Below, one piece after another: positions 1 to 11,431 of a stretch of 64,000 nucleotides of DNA. The stretch is from positions 422,619,757 through 422,683,756 of the forward strand of contig NC_081415.1 of NCBI RefSeq assembly GCF_030272615.1, written 5' to 3'. A program made the translations under genes and the position numbers. How positions within the stretch are numbered: position 1 is the stretch's first letter; every line of letters starts with the position of its first letter. The DNA comes from Cryptomeria japonica. Its lineage: Eukaryota > Streptophyta > Pinopsida > Cupressales > Cupressaceae. The notes below the pieces were generated by a model, which had not been told where the DNA came from, made no database searches, and saw nothing but the letters and a program-made list of their open reading frames with translations.

Positions 1-540
1 ATCACTTGCCTAGTCTCAACAGGTTCACTGAGTCTCACAAGTCACTATTACGCATACAACAACAAACGTTGACATCAACTATCAACTTGACATTCAACTT
101 GGGGCAACCGACACAGATCCTTCTACCTTTAAAGACAAACGGGCTACAACACTGACAAAAGTGCTACAACACTGACAAACGTGCCACAACACAATCAACA
201 ACTCCATTTTAACCTCTAGAAGCGCTAAAATGATCAACAACGCTATTTTAACCTACAAAAGCGCTAAAAAAAATCAAAAGTGCTACATTGCGCGACACAT
301 GCTCTATACTAAACTCATTCGCCCAAACCGACAAACACGCTAAAAGTATCAAAACAATAGCACTAGACCCACTATACAAAAGCGCTATATTGACAGATGT
401 GCTAAAGCTACTGCACAAAAGCGCCATTATGGCACATATGCGTTAATTTAGACAACAAAAGTGCTAAAACATTTTAGCGCCTTTGTCGTCTGAATTTTTC
501 CCCTAACTGGGTAAAAGCACAAAATTGTGTCACGTTTTAG
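1..540. repeat. Dispersed word array (GCGCTAAAA type), copy A0
   Basis: Short words of the form AAAAGYGCTA and GCGCTAAAA recur about 15 times, irregularly spaced and separated by A- and C-rich filler. The same words fill the PMD intron of copy A at 4690-4945. Relative to exon 1 of copy A0 (1531-1605, minus strand), this stretch lies where the PMD intron should be, so I read it as the distal part of that intron. It is not a CRISPR array: neither repeats nor spacers have constant length. Confidence 0.6.
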
Positions 541-1500
541 GCTAACTTATCAGCACAAATGAAATTAAGTAATTCTAACTAAAAATTAATTTTAATCAAA
601 CATATGGTCTATATATATTCATTATAGCTAATTTATATATGGACCACAACTTTTCCAATTGGAAGTGTCTACTAAATGTATTTTTTATACCAGTTTGGGT
701 CTAATTGCCAAAAAAAATAAAAAATAAAAAAAATCAATGTTTCAACAACTCCTACTCTTATAAATAATATTTTTTTTGAAATGTAAAAATACCCTTTTAT
801 AGATCTATAAGTGAATTTTCGAAAATATATATCTTTTAATATTTTAATTAGTTTTAAAATTTAATATTTTATTTTTATTGAAAGTAGGTCATCAACACTA
901 AAATAAAAGGTTGATTATCTTGTGAAGGAAAAATACTAAAATTTATTTAAAAATTTGGAAAAAAATATGACATTATAGAGAAAGGAATCTATGTCAAGAT
1001 GATATAATTCTTTTCTAATTTGGATAAATAATAAATAAATAAAACTAGTGGGAATTGGAAAGATTTATATTTCAGTACACAACTTTTCAAATTTATTGAA
1101 AAATATATATTAAGAAAAAATAGTAAAAAAATATATCCATTCACTTAAGTTTCAAGTTATCAATATACACAAAAAAATTGATGAAAAATAAATAAAATTT
1201 ACTGATTAAAGTGTGGTGACTTGTGTAACTTCAATTTCAGCATTTTAACAGCAACAAAATGATAATGTTTACTTTATAAAAAACTACATTCAAATAATTT
1301 TTTAAAATTTTGTGAAAATCACAAACATAAAATAGACAAAAGAATATAAATTTTATTAGTTTACATCATTTCAAAATTCAAAACATATCTTTCAGTTTCT
1401 ATTGATTTACTTTATGAATTTGAATCAGCATTGACCAATTCCTTTATAAAAGTGACACAACTTTGTACTTTTACCTAGCTATTAAATGCAATAAATGATG
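541..1500. other. AT-rich stretch without recognisable gene
   Basis: Very AT-rich sequence with A runs and no supportable coding frame. By position it is still inside the intron of PMD copy A0, possibly as a secondary insertion, but I see no terminal repeats that prove one. Confidence 0.5.
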
Positions 1501-1530
1501 TCACAAGGCAAAAGTCAAAATTAGACTTAC

Positions 1531-1605
1531 CGGGGGACCGTACTCAGCTAGCCACTGGTACATCTGCATGCGCTCTAATCGATAATCGGCAATGGGAAAC
1601 ACCAT
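1531..1605 (-). pseudogene. Exon 1 of antisense plant-mobile-domain gene, copy A0
   Basis: On the minus strand an ATG opens 25 codons ending in a GTAAGT donor (plus positions 1525-1530). The peptide begins MVFPIADYRLER. Copies A (5038-5112, MVIPLENHRFER) and B (53000-53074, MVVPTRQHQFER) have exons of exactly the same length, each ending at a phase-0 donor, so this is very likely the same first exon. The rest of this gene should lie beyond the left edge of the window, past the word array at 1-540. A weak TATA-like TAAAATA lies about 80 bp upstream, near 1682-1690. Calling it an exon is inference from three-way conservation. It is listed as a pseudogene because the body of the gene is not visible. 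Confidence 0.65.
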
Positions 1606-1856
1606 TTTTGCTCTCCTAAATTGTTGCACAGGTCACTGTCAGAGGCTCTGGATTGCTATGGACACGTGTACAAATGAGGACTATTTTACCCGTTCTCCCC
1701 TACCCATAGCCTACCATTGCATCGCCCCATGACCGTTGTGACCCCCAGGTACTTTCGAGGCTTGCCATTTCTCCATTTTACCCCCATTTTCCTCCACTCT
1801 TTCGCCATTTCCTCTAAATTCATCTACTCTACCATCCTCTAATTTCTTTCTATTTT

Positions 1857-1901
1857 TCGAGAGATTGCCCAATTTTCTAAAATTTTCAGCCCATCTCTCG
1901 A
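1857..1901 (+). other. Hairpin upstream of the terminal hairpin, copy A0
   Basis: TCGAGAGAT (1857-1865) and ATCTCTCGA (1893-1901) form a perfect 9-bp inverted repeat around a 27-nt spacer. A G-run follows at once (CGAGGGGCC). A similar CTCCCRAGGGGGC box lies before the polypurine tract in copy A (5317-5333) and copy B (53513-53527). Confidence 0.5.
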
Positions 1902-1964
1902 GGGGCCATATGAACCCATAGAACGACCATTCTTGGGGCATTTTTACCATGCCTATCTGTTGTT

Positions 1965-2009
1965 CTTTGAAACAATGCGATAAACCACACCATCTCAAAG
2001 AGGGGTAAA
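1965..2009 (+). promoter_or_regulatory. Terminal hairpin and polypurine tract, copy A0
   Basis: CTTTGA (from 1965) pairs with TCAAAG (ending 2000), followed by the purine run AAGAGGGGTAAA and then TGTAGACACAT at 2010, which looks like an LTR start. The solo LTR at 61261 begins the same way (TGTAGACACC). The same hairpin, purine run and LTR order occurs at 5384-5433 and 54206-54252. In LTR retroelements a polypurine tract next to the 3' LTR primes plus-strand DNA synthesis. The hairpin partly overlaps the tract. Confidence 0.6.
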
Positions 2010-2282
2010 TGTAGACACATAATAAAGAAAAAAAGATCATAACATCATCCATCTAATCACTGCATCCATATAATCAATGCATATAGAACATCATCATATA
2101 GAATAACATGCTTAATAAAATATCATCATCATATAGAGTCCATGTCTGCATATAGATCATCATAAACAATAAAATTCCAAGTATACAATGATATCAAATC
2201 AAAAGTACAAATGCCTCATCAATACAAAGTCAAGTCAAGGTTGTCCTGTACCACTACCACCTGACTCTGTCTATCTCTGTGG
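2010..2282. other. LTR stub and AT-rich junction between copies A0 and A
   Basis: Only about 20-40 bp after 2010 resemble an LTR start. The rest (repeated ATCATCATATAG-like words) looks like the 3' flank of the PMD gene of copy A. A full LTR is absent, so a deletion or illegitimate join probably fused copy A0 to copy A here. Confidence 0.4.
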
Positions 2283-4307
2283 CTATGGGTGAGAAGATCC
2301 TCCAGATGCTTGTCTCCCACAATCACCACTCCTCTGAGGAGGCCCCATGACTCCACCACAGCTAGTATCCATCAACACAGTGGTATGATAATTACCTGCT
2401 CTCTGGCTCTTTGCGACTAAATCCTCATTTAGTCGTCGCCAACGGGAAGTCTCCTTCCCGGCCTGAACTAGTGCTCTAATAGTATCAGTTGTGAGAGTGC
2501 CCAATCCAACCTGTTGAATATGATCAAGAAGGCCCTAAGTATCCTGTTGTCTCCCAACAGTTGTGTCTCTCTCTATCATGAGTGTTTGTATATGTGCTCT
2601 AAGTCGATCTATCTGTGCTTTGGGACTATCAATGGTCTCTTGCTCTGGCACATCCTGCTCTGGTAAATCCCACTGTGGTACATGAACCCCAATACCCTCA
2701 TCTCCACTTCCATGTCCACCTGCTGGAATCTCAGTCTGAGTAGCTCTTAGAACCCATCGTCTAATGAGTGGCACATGATCCTCTGGATCCTCATCCTCTC
2801 CACCATGAGCTGCAATAACCCTAGGGTCTGGCTGAATCTAACCAAAATCAATTCCTCTCCTGCAACCCCCATCCAGTCGAATCATCCTGCCTCCACCTGT
2901 CGATGGCAACCCTCTCGGTGATCTCATCCCTGCCCTACAAGTATCCCTCCCAATCCGTCCAACCTCATTCCCACCCATAGGAAACGGTCTCCAAATTTTG
3001 CCAACTAGTCCAAATGGTCCTCCACAGACTCTCAATCGACCTCCTCTCCGTCCAGGTCTCCTACCGCCACCACCTCCATCTCCACCCTCATCTCCACCTC
3101 CTTCGGCCTCCTAAGCAACTCTAAGCTCTCATCTTCATCTCTATCTCCTGATAACTGGATCATCTGAATCGTCATCCTCATCTCCTGAGCTGAGAGGAGG
3201 ATTTGTTGGATCAGTAATACGAGAAAATGGATGCGCTAATATGTACTGAGCATAATCTGCAGTAACCCCAGGATCTAGAATGTGCAATCTCATATCATAA
3301 GCCACCCTAGGATTATCAAGAAACTTTGCGCGAGCAATCTCAAATGACAAAGAAGGTCCCCAATCTCGCCTATCTCTGTATCGCCGAGCATATATCGTGA
3401 CACCAGTAGGCATAGGCTGAATGATACCGAACTGTCTAAGAATGCGACTAATCAACTGTCTCTCAACAATGAATGGAGTCCTACCAATGAGATATCTACT
3501 CTGCATAATAAATGGTAATGTTTGTGCATCATCCATCAATGGCTCACAATCAACATATGGTCTCCAAATAACACTATCCAATGAATCAAGAACCCAACCC
3601 CAATACTCCATCTTACCCAGCTTATGCTGAGTAAGGATACCTGCATACAAATAAACATATGGTTGCCTCTTTCCACAAACTCTATGATGGATAGGCCGAG
3701 TAATAGCAATATGCTCCCAACACCAAATTTGCAAAAGTGTACATCCTATCGACAGATTAGCACTCTCATCATAAACAACCCAATGAAAATCATGATATAA
3801 ATGAGAAAGCATACAAACACCCCACGCATATCAAGTCCGATGTTGCATCATGCTCTGAAGAATCCCACCCCACCCAACAGCAAAACCTTGAGATCTCTTA
3901 TCTGGACAAATGAATCCCCCAATCAAACCTGCAAGAATCACAGGGAGAGTCTTGTAATATATAATCATATCCTCCCATCGAATCTCTCCTCTCCAGATTC
4001 TCTCATCGCCAAATACGGCTCTACAAGCCTCTGTCCCTACACAATCCTAAAAATCATACTGAACTAGCTCGCTAGCCACTGGGATATGAAGAATCCTATA
4101 CACATCCTCAAGTGTCTCACTCGTGGGTAGGTGGAAAGTGTTATGCTCACTATGCCATCTCTTGGCTAACGTTGTCAACAATCCCCTATTATGGGTAATA
4201 TCAAGCATGTATAACAGATGGCGTAATCCACAGGCATCTATATGTCTCACCCCTGCCTGTGTAAGCTCTGGCACTAAGTACTGCATCGTCGAGAATTTCT
4301 CTCGACA
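2283..4307 (-). pseudogene. Plant mobile domain protein, exon 2, copy A (decayed)
   Basis: One minus-strand reading frame runs from a splice acceptor (CTCCAG at plus 4308-4313) down to 2283, with no frame change needed through the PMD part but with several stops (TAG 4047-4049, TGA 3831-3833, TAG 3141-3143, and a cluster to 3111). The plant mobile domain (PF10536) is recognised by a segment reading RWHSEHNTFHLP...EDVYRILHIP near the N-terminus, LAGLIGGFICPDKRSQGF in the middle, and the tryptophan-rich LLQIWCWEHIAITRP. After about residue 385 come an acidic SSGDEDDDSDD stretch, a basic and glycine-rich region, and a short coiled coil (QIDRLRAHIQTL). PMD proteins occur as host silencing factors and inside transposons. 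Here the gene lies antisense within an LTR element, just inside its 3' end. Copy B has the same arrangement and aligns along the whole domain. The gene is broken and not expected to make full-length protein. Confidence 0.8.
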
Positions 4308-5037
4308 CTGGAGAACATCAAGTTTCTCCTATTTATCAAGAGAATTCGATCAAGCATCACTCGACTATCTATCACATCAAAGAGATCGCTAATCTATCAT
4401 ATCAATCTTTTCAAAATGAAGCAAATTAGGCTATCAAATCATTTTAAACCTATCAAACATGGTTTTCTATCAATCACTGAGTTCAATCAAAACTCTGCTA
4501 TGCTCTTAAATCAAAAACTAAATCGGTTTCTTAAAGCTAATCTATCCAAACAAATCAAATCAATCTATAAAACAACATCAATCAATCAATCAAATACCTA
4601 TTCATCATAATTGCACATCAGACATGCCTAAATCTAATCAACAAAGTGATTTTTGGCTATGAAATCTATCAAAAGCATTCACCTAGAGCATATGCGCTAA
4701 CCTTTTTAACAAAAGCACTATCTTATTGAACACAGGCGCTAAACAAAGAAAATGCGCTAACTATTTTAACAAAAGCGATAACCCCAAGAACATATGCGCA
4801 AAACAAACCAAATGCGCTAACTTTAGATGCAAAAGCACTAACCTAAATAAATGCGCTAACATTCCTAACACATGCGCTAACATTGGCAAATGCGCTAAAC
4901 CTAAATGTAAATGCGCTAAACTTAAATGCAAAAGCGCTAACGAAATACCGAAAATCACAAAAAATCCCAAAAACACGCCAAAAAACATGAAAAATTGTAC
5001 GACAAGTTGCAAACAAAGCTCAAGATAAGATACATAC
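4308..5037 (-). other. Phase-0 intron of PMD copy A, with word array
   Basis: The intron runs from GTATGT (plus 5032-5037) to the acceptor at 4308-4313. Exon 1 ends on a whole codon and exon 2 resumes in frame. Between 4690 and 4945 the intron holds about 14 copies of TGCGCTAA or AAAAGCRCTAA words, much like the array at 1-540. The part at 4330-4680 is rich in TATCAA words. Plus-strand frames across the array are by-products of the repeats. Confidence 0.7.
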
Positions 5038-5112
5038 CAGATACCCATACTCAAGAGGTCGTTGATATCGTTGAACGCGCTCAAATCGATGGTTCTCCAA
5101 AGGAATCACCAT
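5038..5112 (-). pseudogene. Exon 1 of PMD copy A
   Basis: Twenty-five codons from ATG (plus 5110-5112) to the GTATGT donor, starting MVIPLENHRFERVQRY. The length is identical to exon 1 of copies A0 and B, with conserved M-V-x-P, an aromatic or His at position 8, and E-R at 11-12. The start is supported by a TATAAAAT box about 60 bp upstream. Confidence 0.75.
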
Positions 5113-5168
5113 TTCACCACCTCACAAGCTGACAAGGATGAAAATGAAATTAAAATTAACCTTGGTTA

Positions 5169-5176
5169 ATTTTATA
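5169..5176 (-). promoter_or_regulatory. TATA box of PMD copy A
   Basis: TATAAAAT on the minus strand, about 57 bp before the ATG of exon 1. That leaves room for a transcription start about 30 bp downstream and a short leader. It suggests the antisense gene has its own promoter. Confidence 0.5.
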
Positions 5177-5316
5177 ATTACTATTTGAAAGGGTAATTAA
5201 TGTTTTTCAATGGGGCAATTTAATTTGTTTTTCACAAATGAATTTAATTGATGGAACTTTTCAATTATCATGAGATCAATCATTCAAACCAAAATTTTCA
5301 ATAATTTCACGATCAA

Positions 5317-5432
5317 TCTCCCGAGGGGGCACACAATTAGGATTTTCATCTTCATCAAGCGCACTATCAAGACTTGATTTAATCTTTGAAACAATGTTGT
5401 CTTAACATCATTTCAAAGAGGGGAAAAATTTA
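5317..5432 (+). promoter_or_regulatory. G-run box, terminal hairpin and polypurine tract, copy A
   Basis: CTCCCGAGGGGGCACA (from 5317) is followed about 65 bp later by the hairpin CTTTGAAACAATG ... CATCATTTCAAAG (5384-5418) and the purine run AGAGGGGAAAAA. The LTR then starts with TG at 5433. Spacing and order match copy A0. In copy B the same boxes are about 690 bp apart because a hairpin array lies between them. Confidence 0.65.
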
Positions 5433-6425
5433 TGCACATAAAAATGGCTATGAGAGATTAAATAAATATTTTATATTTATTTAATATTTATTTTTCTATT
5501 AAATAGTTAATTTGAAAAGATTAATTTATTTAATTCATTTCGTGTCTTTCTATTAATTAATTTAATTGAAATATTTTATTAATTAATTCATCTATCATAT
5601 TCCTCTAATTAATTAAATATCTAATATTTAATTATTCTTCTGATCAATTAATTGAATATCTAAATATTTAATTATTTCCTTCAATCATTTGAATACCTCA
5701 TATCTAATGATTATTCTTCTATCCTATAGTCTCAAATATTAAATAATTTTTAAATTATTTAATCTCTTTTCCAACTCACCTTCCATCTCCACTTCATCTT
5801 CCCTTTGCCAACTCATCCATCATGTGGCTAAGGAAATTAATATTTTTTAAATATTAATTCATCATTTATCTTCAACTTCCAAATTTAATGAAATATTGTG
5901 TACATACACATATTTCATAACCTCCTTCTATATTCTTTCCATCCCTACATCTTAGGAAGGACTTGAGTCCACTTGTCCTCTCATGCCTAAATCTTCTCCA
6001 ACCATCCCTAGATTCCCTCAGTCAGCAACCCAGTCAAGGTGAGATGAGTGACACTTGTCTTCTCCTTCCCCCTTTATCTCAACCTTCACCTTTGCTCACA
6101 GCCATCCAATTATGTAGATCTGATCATGACCGTTGATTTGGGCCACGTCATCTTATCCTCTCAAAGTCTATAAGATCGGGAGTTTGAGTTGAGAGAGAGT
6201 TAGTCTTCAAGTGAGTTTTCAAAGCTAATCATTTGTGATAACTTATGTATCCATGAGCTTTAATCTTGAAGCAAATAGCATAATCATTTAGCATTGCATA
6301 TCATAGTATCAGTTAACTATCAGTTATAAGTCCATTCTTCATATGCCATCTTGGAAGCTATCAATGCTTATCTGAGAGCACACCATCTGCAACCAAGAAC
6401 AGTGGAGTTAGGACACAATGAGACA
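5433..6425 (+). mobile_element. LTR of the element carrying PMD copy A (3' LTR by position)
   Basis: It starts TGCACATAAAAATGG directly after the polypurine tract. U3 is an AT-rich run of TTAATTAAAT words, then a C/T-rich part, then a bZIP-type CACGTCA (6144-6150) just upstream of a TATA box CTATAAGA (6168-6175), as in a pol II LTR promoter. The right end is uncertain because no second copy lies in the window. The overall plan (AT-rich U3, C/T-rich middle, TATA) is shared with the solo LTR at 61261-62035. Confidence 0.55.
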
Positions 6426-7200
6426 TAAATCATGAAGGTAATAATAGTATTTTTATTTTATATGTATTTCATGTAGTTTCATTGGTTGAGTTTGGATTTC
6501 CTATAGCATTTCCTTTGTATTTTGTGAAACTAACATGTTGTAGGTAGTATTCTGAGGATGAAATTCAAGTCGATGTAGTTATTATAGTGAAATTTACATA
6601 GACATTAGGAGATTTCTCATAGAAAACCCTTTTACACTTGCATAGCATTTGTTTATTATCTACAACCATCTTGAATCTCCATATGGCATCCATGGATAGT
6701 GCTAAAAGTTGAGAGCTACACTCATTTGGGACTTGGAGAGGGGAGAAACAAGGGAGAAGCATCAAAAGGCATCATGGAAGCATCTTAGGGGGGCTCTTCT
6801 CCTTTCTTTTGTTTTGTTAAACTTCTTTCATGCTTTTTGAAATCTCTTTTGATATGTTTGGAATCGTTTTTAGTTCTTTGTTTTGGTTTTTTGGTTGGAA
6901 CTAACTTATTAACATTGAACTTTGTTTTTGCCTTGTCCCCATTTCCACAACATCATTTAAGTTCATATTTTTTCTGACTGAGCGACCTGTCAAGTTTCAC
7001 CTAGGTTTTGGGGCACTGTTTTTGTGTCAAGTCTTTGTACGAACTAACATTGTTTACTTTGTTAGTAGGAATAAGCCAAATTAAAGGAGCATTTTGAAAG
7101 GTGAAGTAAATGCAACATTTAAGGCATGTCACATTAGTCGAGGACACAAACGGAGTAGCAAATAATTTTTGAACTAGCCTTCATTTTTTAATTTTCACAA
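6426..7200. other. No gene recognised
   Basis: Moderately AT-rich sequence with no long frame, repeat or family I recognise. It may be the rest of an LTR or the leader of the following decayed frame. Confidence 0.4.
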
Positions 7201-7250
7201 GGTGCATCATCTAGCTTGTGTCCATGCAAAGTGTGATACAAGATCACTAG

Positions 7251-10200
7251 GCAAGCGTGCGAAACAGGGAAGTAGAGCAATTAAACTTAGAGACTTTTTT
7301 GCAAGAACTTGAAGGAAGCGAGAGATCTCCGCTACAAGAGATAATTTTTCAGTGTGGTTTGGCCTTCGCAGCTGGTTTTCTGTCTATTGTTCCCTACACA
7401 AATTTAATTGTTGCATGTTCTAAAAGATACGACCCAGAGACACAAGAAATTCGAGCAGAAGGTGGTAGGTTTGTTGCACGGATTAATTCTGAAAGAGTCT
7501 CCCACACTTTGTGCCTTCCTAAGAGAAAAGCCTCTGAGAGCATGTATGTTCTAGCTGGCAAAGAGTATTTTTGAACGCATGGGGACTGGTGTATGAACTA
7601 CATTGCCAGGAATTGGCTAAAGTCTGAAAAGGGAGGTAAGTCTCAATTGCTCGCCAAATTAAAAAGGATGCACTTTAAGGACAAAGTCGCAGAAATTATA
7701 ACCCTCTTGCACTGTGTTGTGGGAAATGCTTGCACTGATTCTTTTGAGTTTTGGATGTGTCATTTCATTTTGGTAATTTATGCTCCTGGGAGTTTTATTG
7801 ACTAGGCCTCTATTATTAGCTATCACTTGCATGAATAATTATGAAATTTCCATCAATCCTTGGTTTTTCATATGTGTTCATATCTGATTTTCATCCTAGC
7901 TAGTCAAGAGTCTACTTGGTCGGGTTGAGAATTGCATCATCCTCTCCCTGCGTTCACACCCATCTACCGAAAAATTCCCTAGCTCACCATGCATAAGGGT
8001 ATGCAAGATTTTTCCTGTGTCAATGATGTGTTCTCAATGGGTATGGTCAGGAAACTAGAAGGAAACCCTGGCCTATGGATTTATCATGAGTTTGCTACCT
8101 TTGCGACTAAATTTGGAAGTTTCTACACCCAATTCGATAGGTTAACATACCTAGGAATTGGGGGTTTTGAGAAGGCCCTGCTAAAATTGCTTCGGTTCCC
8201 ATTTGATTATATTATGTCCCTAGAAGTTTGCTGCCAAATGGTTGTTGTAAATGTTAAATACTTGAACATGGGGAAGAAAGGATACTCCTTCCCATTGTCC
8301 ACAACTCATTTCTCTTGCAAAACAAAAGGCGTTTCTAAGGCAATGGGAAAAATTCTATAGAAATTTTATTTTCTATCTCTGCCATATAAAAGTAGTTTTC
8401 ACAGCAAGGGATATGTGAAACACCATTTGTATGGAGCCAAAGGTTACATGCATCAACCTGAAATTGAAGATTTCTAGGAGGATTGTTTAGATGATGCCAA
8501 TGTGTTTAAGAGAAGTTTCATGAGGCTCTCTCTGCAACAAATCCACACTCTTGGTGTTTCCTTTAATGTTCCCGATAATGTGGTTGAAGATGAGGTCATT
8601 ATTGGCCCAGAGTATCATACTCTTGCTAATGCGGCCCCCACAAAAATCGATTGGTCTAAAGAAGAGGTCTCAGACCTAATGGTTCACACTGCTCCAATGT
8701 TAAGGAGGACATCTGACTAGTTAATGGTAAGTGGAAACAACATGTCAGCTCCTCACAAAGCCAAAGGTCATCATCCTGCAGAGAGCAAGGAGCAGTTTCA
8801 TCTTCCCTCATTCCAGCATCAACAACCAAGTCTGCAGATAGGTTACTCACCTGAAGTTATTAGTCAGGTGGCGATGGGGAGAGACTTGAAGAAACCGCTA
8901 CCAGACTAAAATCAACCTGTGAGTGGGATGACAAAATTATGCCAAAATCACCTTTTGTTGATTTTGAAGGTATTTACCAACAAATAATTGATGATCATTA
9001 TTTTTCTGATTTGCTTGAAATTCCCTCCTCTTTTGTGTAAAATACTCCTAGCACTATTAATAAAGAATCAAGACTTGAAAGAACCTCTCCAGCATGGCTG
9101 AAAACAGAGGTAGAAAAAAAAAAAAAAGTGTCCACCCCTGTTTCTAGTGAGATAGATACAATTGCACTGTTGTTACAAAGTTCTCGCAAGCCTAAAAAGG
9201 CTAAGAGAATGTCTTAGATCATTTGACTCTGTATCTAGTCATCAGCTCTCAAAATTGTTGACCCTATTAGGGACATAAATGCAAGTAACATAACAGAAAA
9301 TGATTATGAGATCAGCCATGTGGATATGAGATATTCTACTTTAGAAGGGGATGTCTATCATGCTGACTTTTAAGTCCATGCATTGATTAAAAGGGCCCAA
9401 GAACAGAAGAAAAAGAACCTGGAGCTGCAATCCCAAGTGCAGTCATTGAAGGATTTCATTTCATCTATCATAGATCCTACTACTGGGGAGGCTTCAAGTT
9501 CGCATGTATAGGAACTTGATCTGGACACTGTGAAAAAGGTCAAAGGTAATTTGGGATATGCTAAAGTTGTCACTGAGTGGATAGATGAAATGTATAGAGT
9601 TGGTGTCAATTACATCACTAAATTGAAAGTGTTATATATGAATATTTGGAATAAAAAAAGGAATTATTAGCCGAGCTACAGTAGATCAAGAAAGAGCATG
9701 GAAGCATATTTGTGCTTTCAAAGGAGGTCGCAAAGCTCATGTCATTGAATCATGCCATATTAATGATTAAAAAATTAGTAGAACATCCTAAGGAAGATGA
9801 TCCTACCTGGCATGAAGCTTTAGATTGGAAAGAGAAAATCTATCGTGATTATATCAATGACATTGATGATGCTTGAAAATGCTACTTGAATGATATGTTG
9901 AAAATAAAGAATAACCTCGGTGCTCTAGATGTTGACCTTATGGACAACTTTGAGGAAAATGTACGAGAACTCAATGAAATGATGGGCCAGTTCAAAGATA
10001 ATTATCAGAAGAGCATCATAGATCCTCAAAATATTTCCTTGGAATCTTTTAAAGGATTTTGTCACTTGCAAATGCATGCTACTACCTTTTAGTCTGAGAT
10101 GGATGAAATGCACAAGAACATAGCCACTATTCACGGGTGAATTTCAAAATGGAAAACAAGATTGTGCATGAGAAAAATACCAGAAGACCCAAACATGGAG

Positions 10201-10330
10201 CCAATCGTGACTAGGTATCGGGAGTACAGACAAAGACTCAAAGCCTAGGAAGTGACACATGTTGGACAAGCGGTAGAGGCCATCAAAAATAATAAATCGG
10301 AAGCTGAGTAGGCGGTGGCAGTTTCATGAT
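7251..10330 (+). pseudogene. Decayed long frame, unrecognised repeat-encoded family (member 1)
   Basis: One plus-strand frame can be followed from about 7251 to 8870 through stops near 7572, 7803, 7820-7980, 8358, 8478 and 8718. It then shifts frame at about 8870 and again at a 14-A run (9114-9127), and continues with stops to about 10330. I estimate about 1000 residues. Visible parts: an N-terminal region with IVPYTNLIVACSKRYDPETQ and VSHTLCLPKRK; a middle block TYLGIGGFEKALLKLLRFP followed by SLEVCCQM; an acidic linker; and a helical, Glu/Lys/Asp-rich C-terminus (AQEQKKKNLELQSQVQSLKD, EENVRELNEMMGQFKDNYQK) that looks like coiled coil. The minus-strand frame at 27.5-30.75 kb has the same plan and aligns in the middle block (T-I-x-R-V ... 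D-R-I-x-x-L-E-x-x-W-Q-M). A gag-like structural protein of a retroelement is possible, but I do not recognise the family. Confidence 0.5.
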
Positions 10331-11431
10331 TTTACTATTTTATTATTTTTCTTAGATTATTGGCTAGGAGGCCTAAAAACTTATTTTTAAACAACGGTTG
10401 TCTTCAAGAAACTGTTACTATAAATGTTTTAAATAGATGGACTTAGTTTCATTTTAGGATCTTTTGGGAAAACCTTGTTTTACTCTTAAGAGCACAAAAA
10501 TTCTTTAAGCACATTTATGTTTTTAACTATTTTGAATATAGAAAAATTATTGGTGGCTTTCAGATATATGTAATCTTTGAATTATGGTGTGTGGATGCCT
10601 TCTATTCTTTTGAATGGTTATCAGTGGATGGATTTATATTTAAAATGGTGAATGGTTTATATTTTCTGTCACTACAAGAGTATCATTTGTGACTGACATT
10701 TTGTGGTAATCTGGTTGATTCAAAATCTGAAAAATCTAAAAATGGTGTTTTGTTTCATATGCATGTCTTTGCAAAGCTTTCTGGTTAAAAGCTCTTTCCT
10801 TATTTTCTTTCGGGTTAAAATAATTTGGTTAATTCTTTATCAATTGAATATCATATGAAGGTAGCTGACACCTTGTAAAATAAGAAGAGAATCAGTCAGT
10901 AGATAGTTTGTTAAACTGGTTCATTCGTGGTTACATTTGTCACCTTTGAGGGCGTGAGTATAGAGTTAGGTGATAAATTTGTTAACCAAAATAAGTCAAC
11001 ATTCAAATAGAACAAAAGTGTAGGGATAAAGGCAAATACTCAAGCCAAGACATAGGCTTGGGCTTTTATACACAGGGTTCAAGAAATCATACCATTGTAA
11101 ACACAAACTAAGAACTTGATAAAAAAATGAAACAAGGAGACCTATTCAAGATATTTTGATTGCTTATCAAATAGAAGAACAATAAGGTGATGTAGAGAAT
11201 AAAATTCACAAAAATGTTTTGATTAAGTAAAAATAGGTTTTTGAAAGGAACCCAAACCTTTTTACATATCAAGAAATAGATAAAGCATTAAAGCAGAAAA
11301 AAACCATGCCTAATCACCCAAACAAAAAACAGTTCCCATCCAAACCAAAAAGGGAACTCAAAACACATAGAGTTGCTCAAAGACAACAAAAAGATAGCAA
11401 AAGGACAACACAAAGATAGAGACCGAGACAA
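10331..11431. other. No gene recognised
   Basis: Ordinary AT-rich sequence. I see no supportable frame, repeat or regulatory site. Confidence 0.4.

Noticed and set aside
1..540. CRISPR-like array
   Set aside because: Words of 8-10 bp with irregular spacing, plant context, no repeat/spacer regularity.
4480..4510. Hairpins like those of copy B in the copy A intron (GAGTT...AACTC)
   Set aside because: A single short stem; no set of related loops, so chance is enough.
4726..5084. Overlapping open frames on both strands over the GCGCTAA array (Cys/Lys/Asn-rich or Leu/His-rich)
   Set aside because: The repeat word lacks stops in several frames. The region is better explained as the PMD intron.
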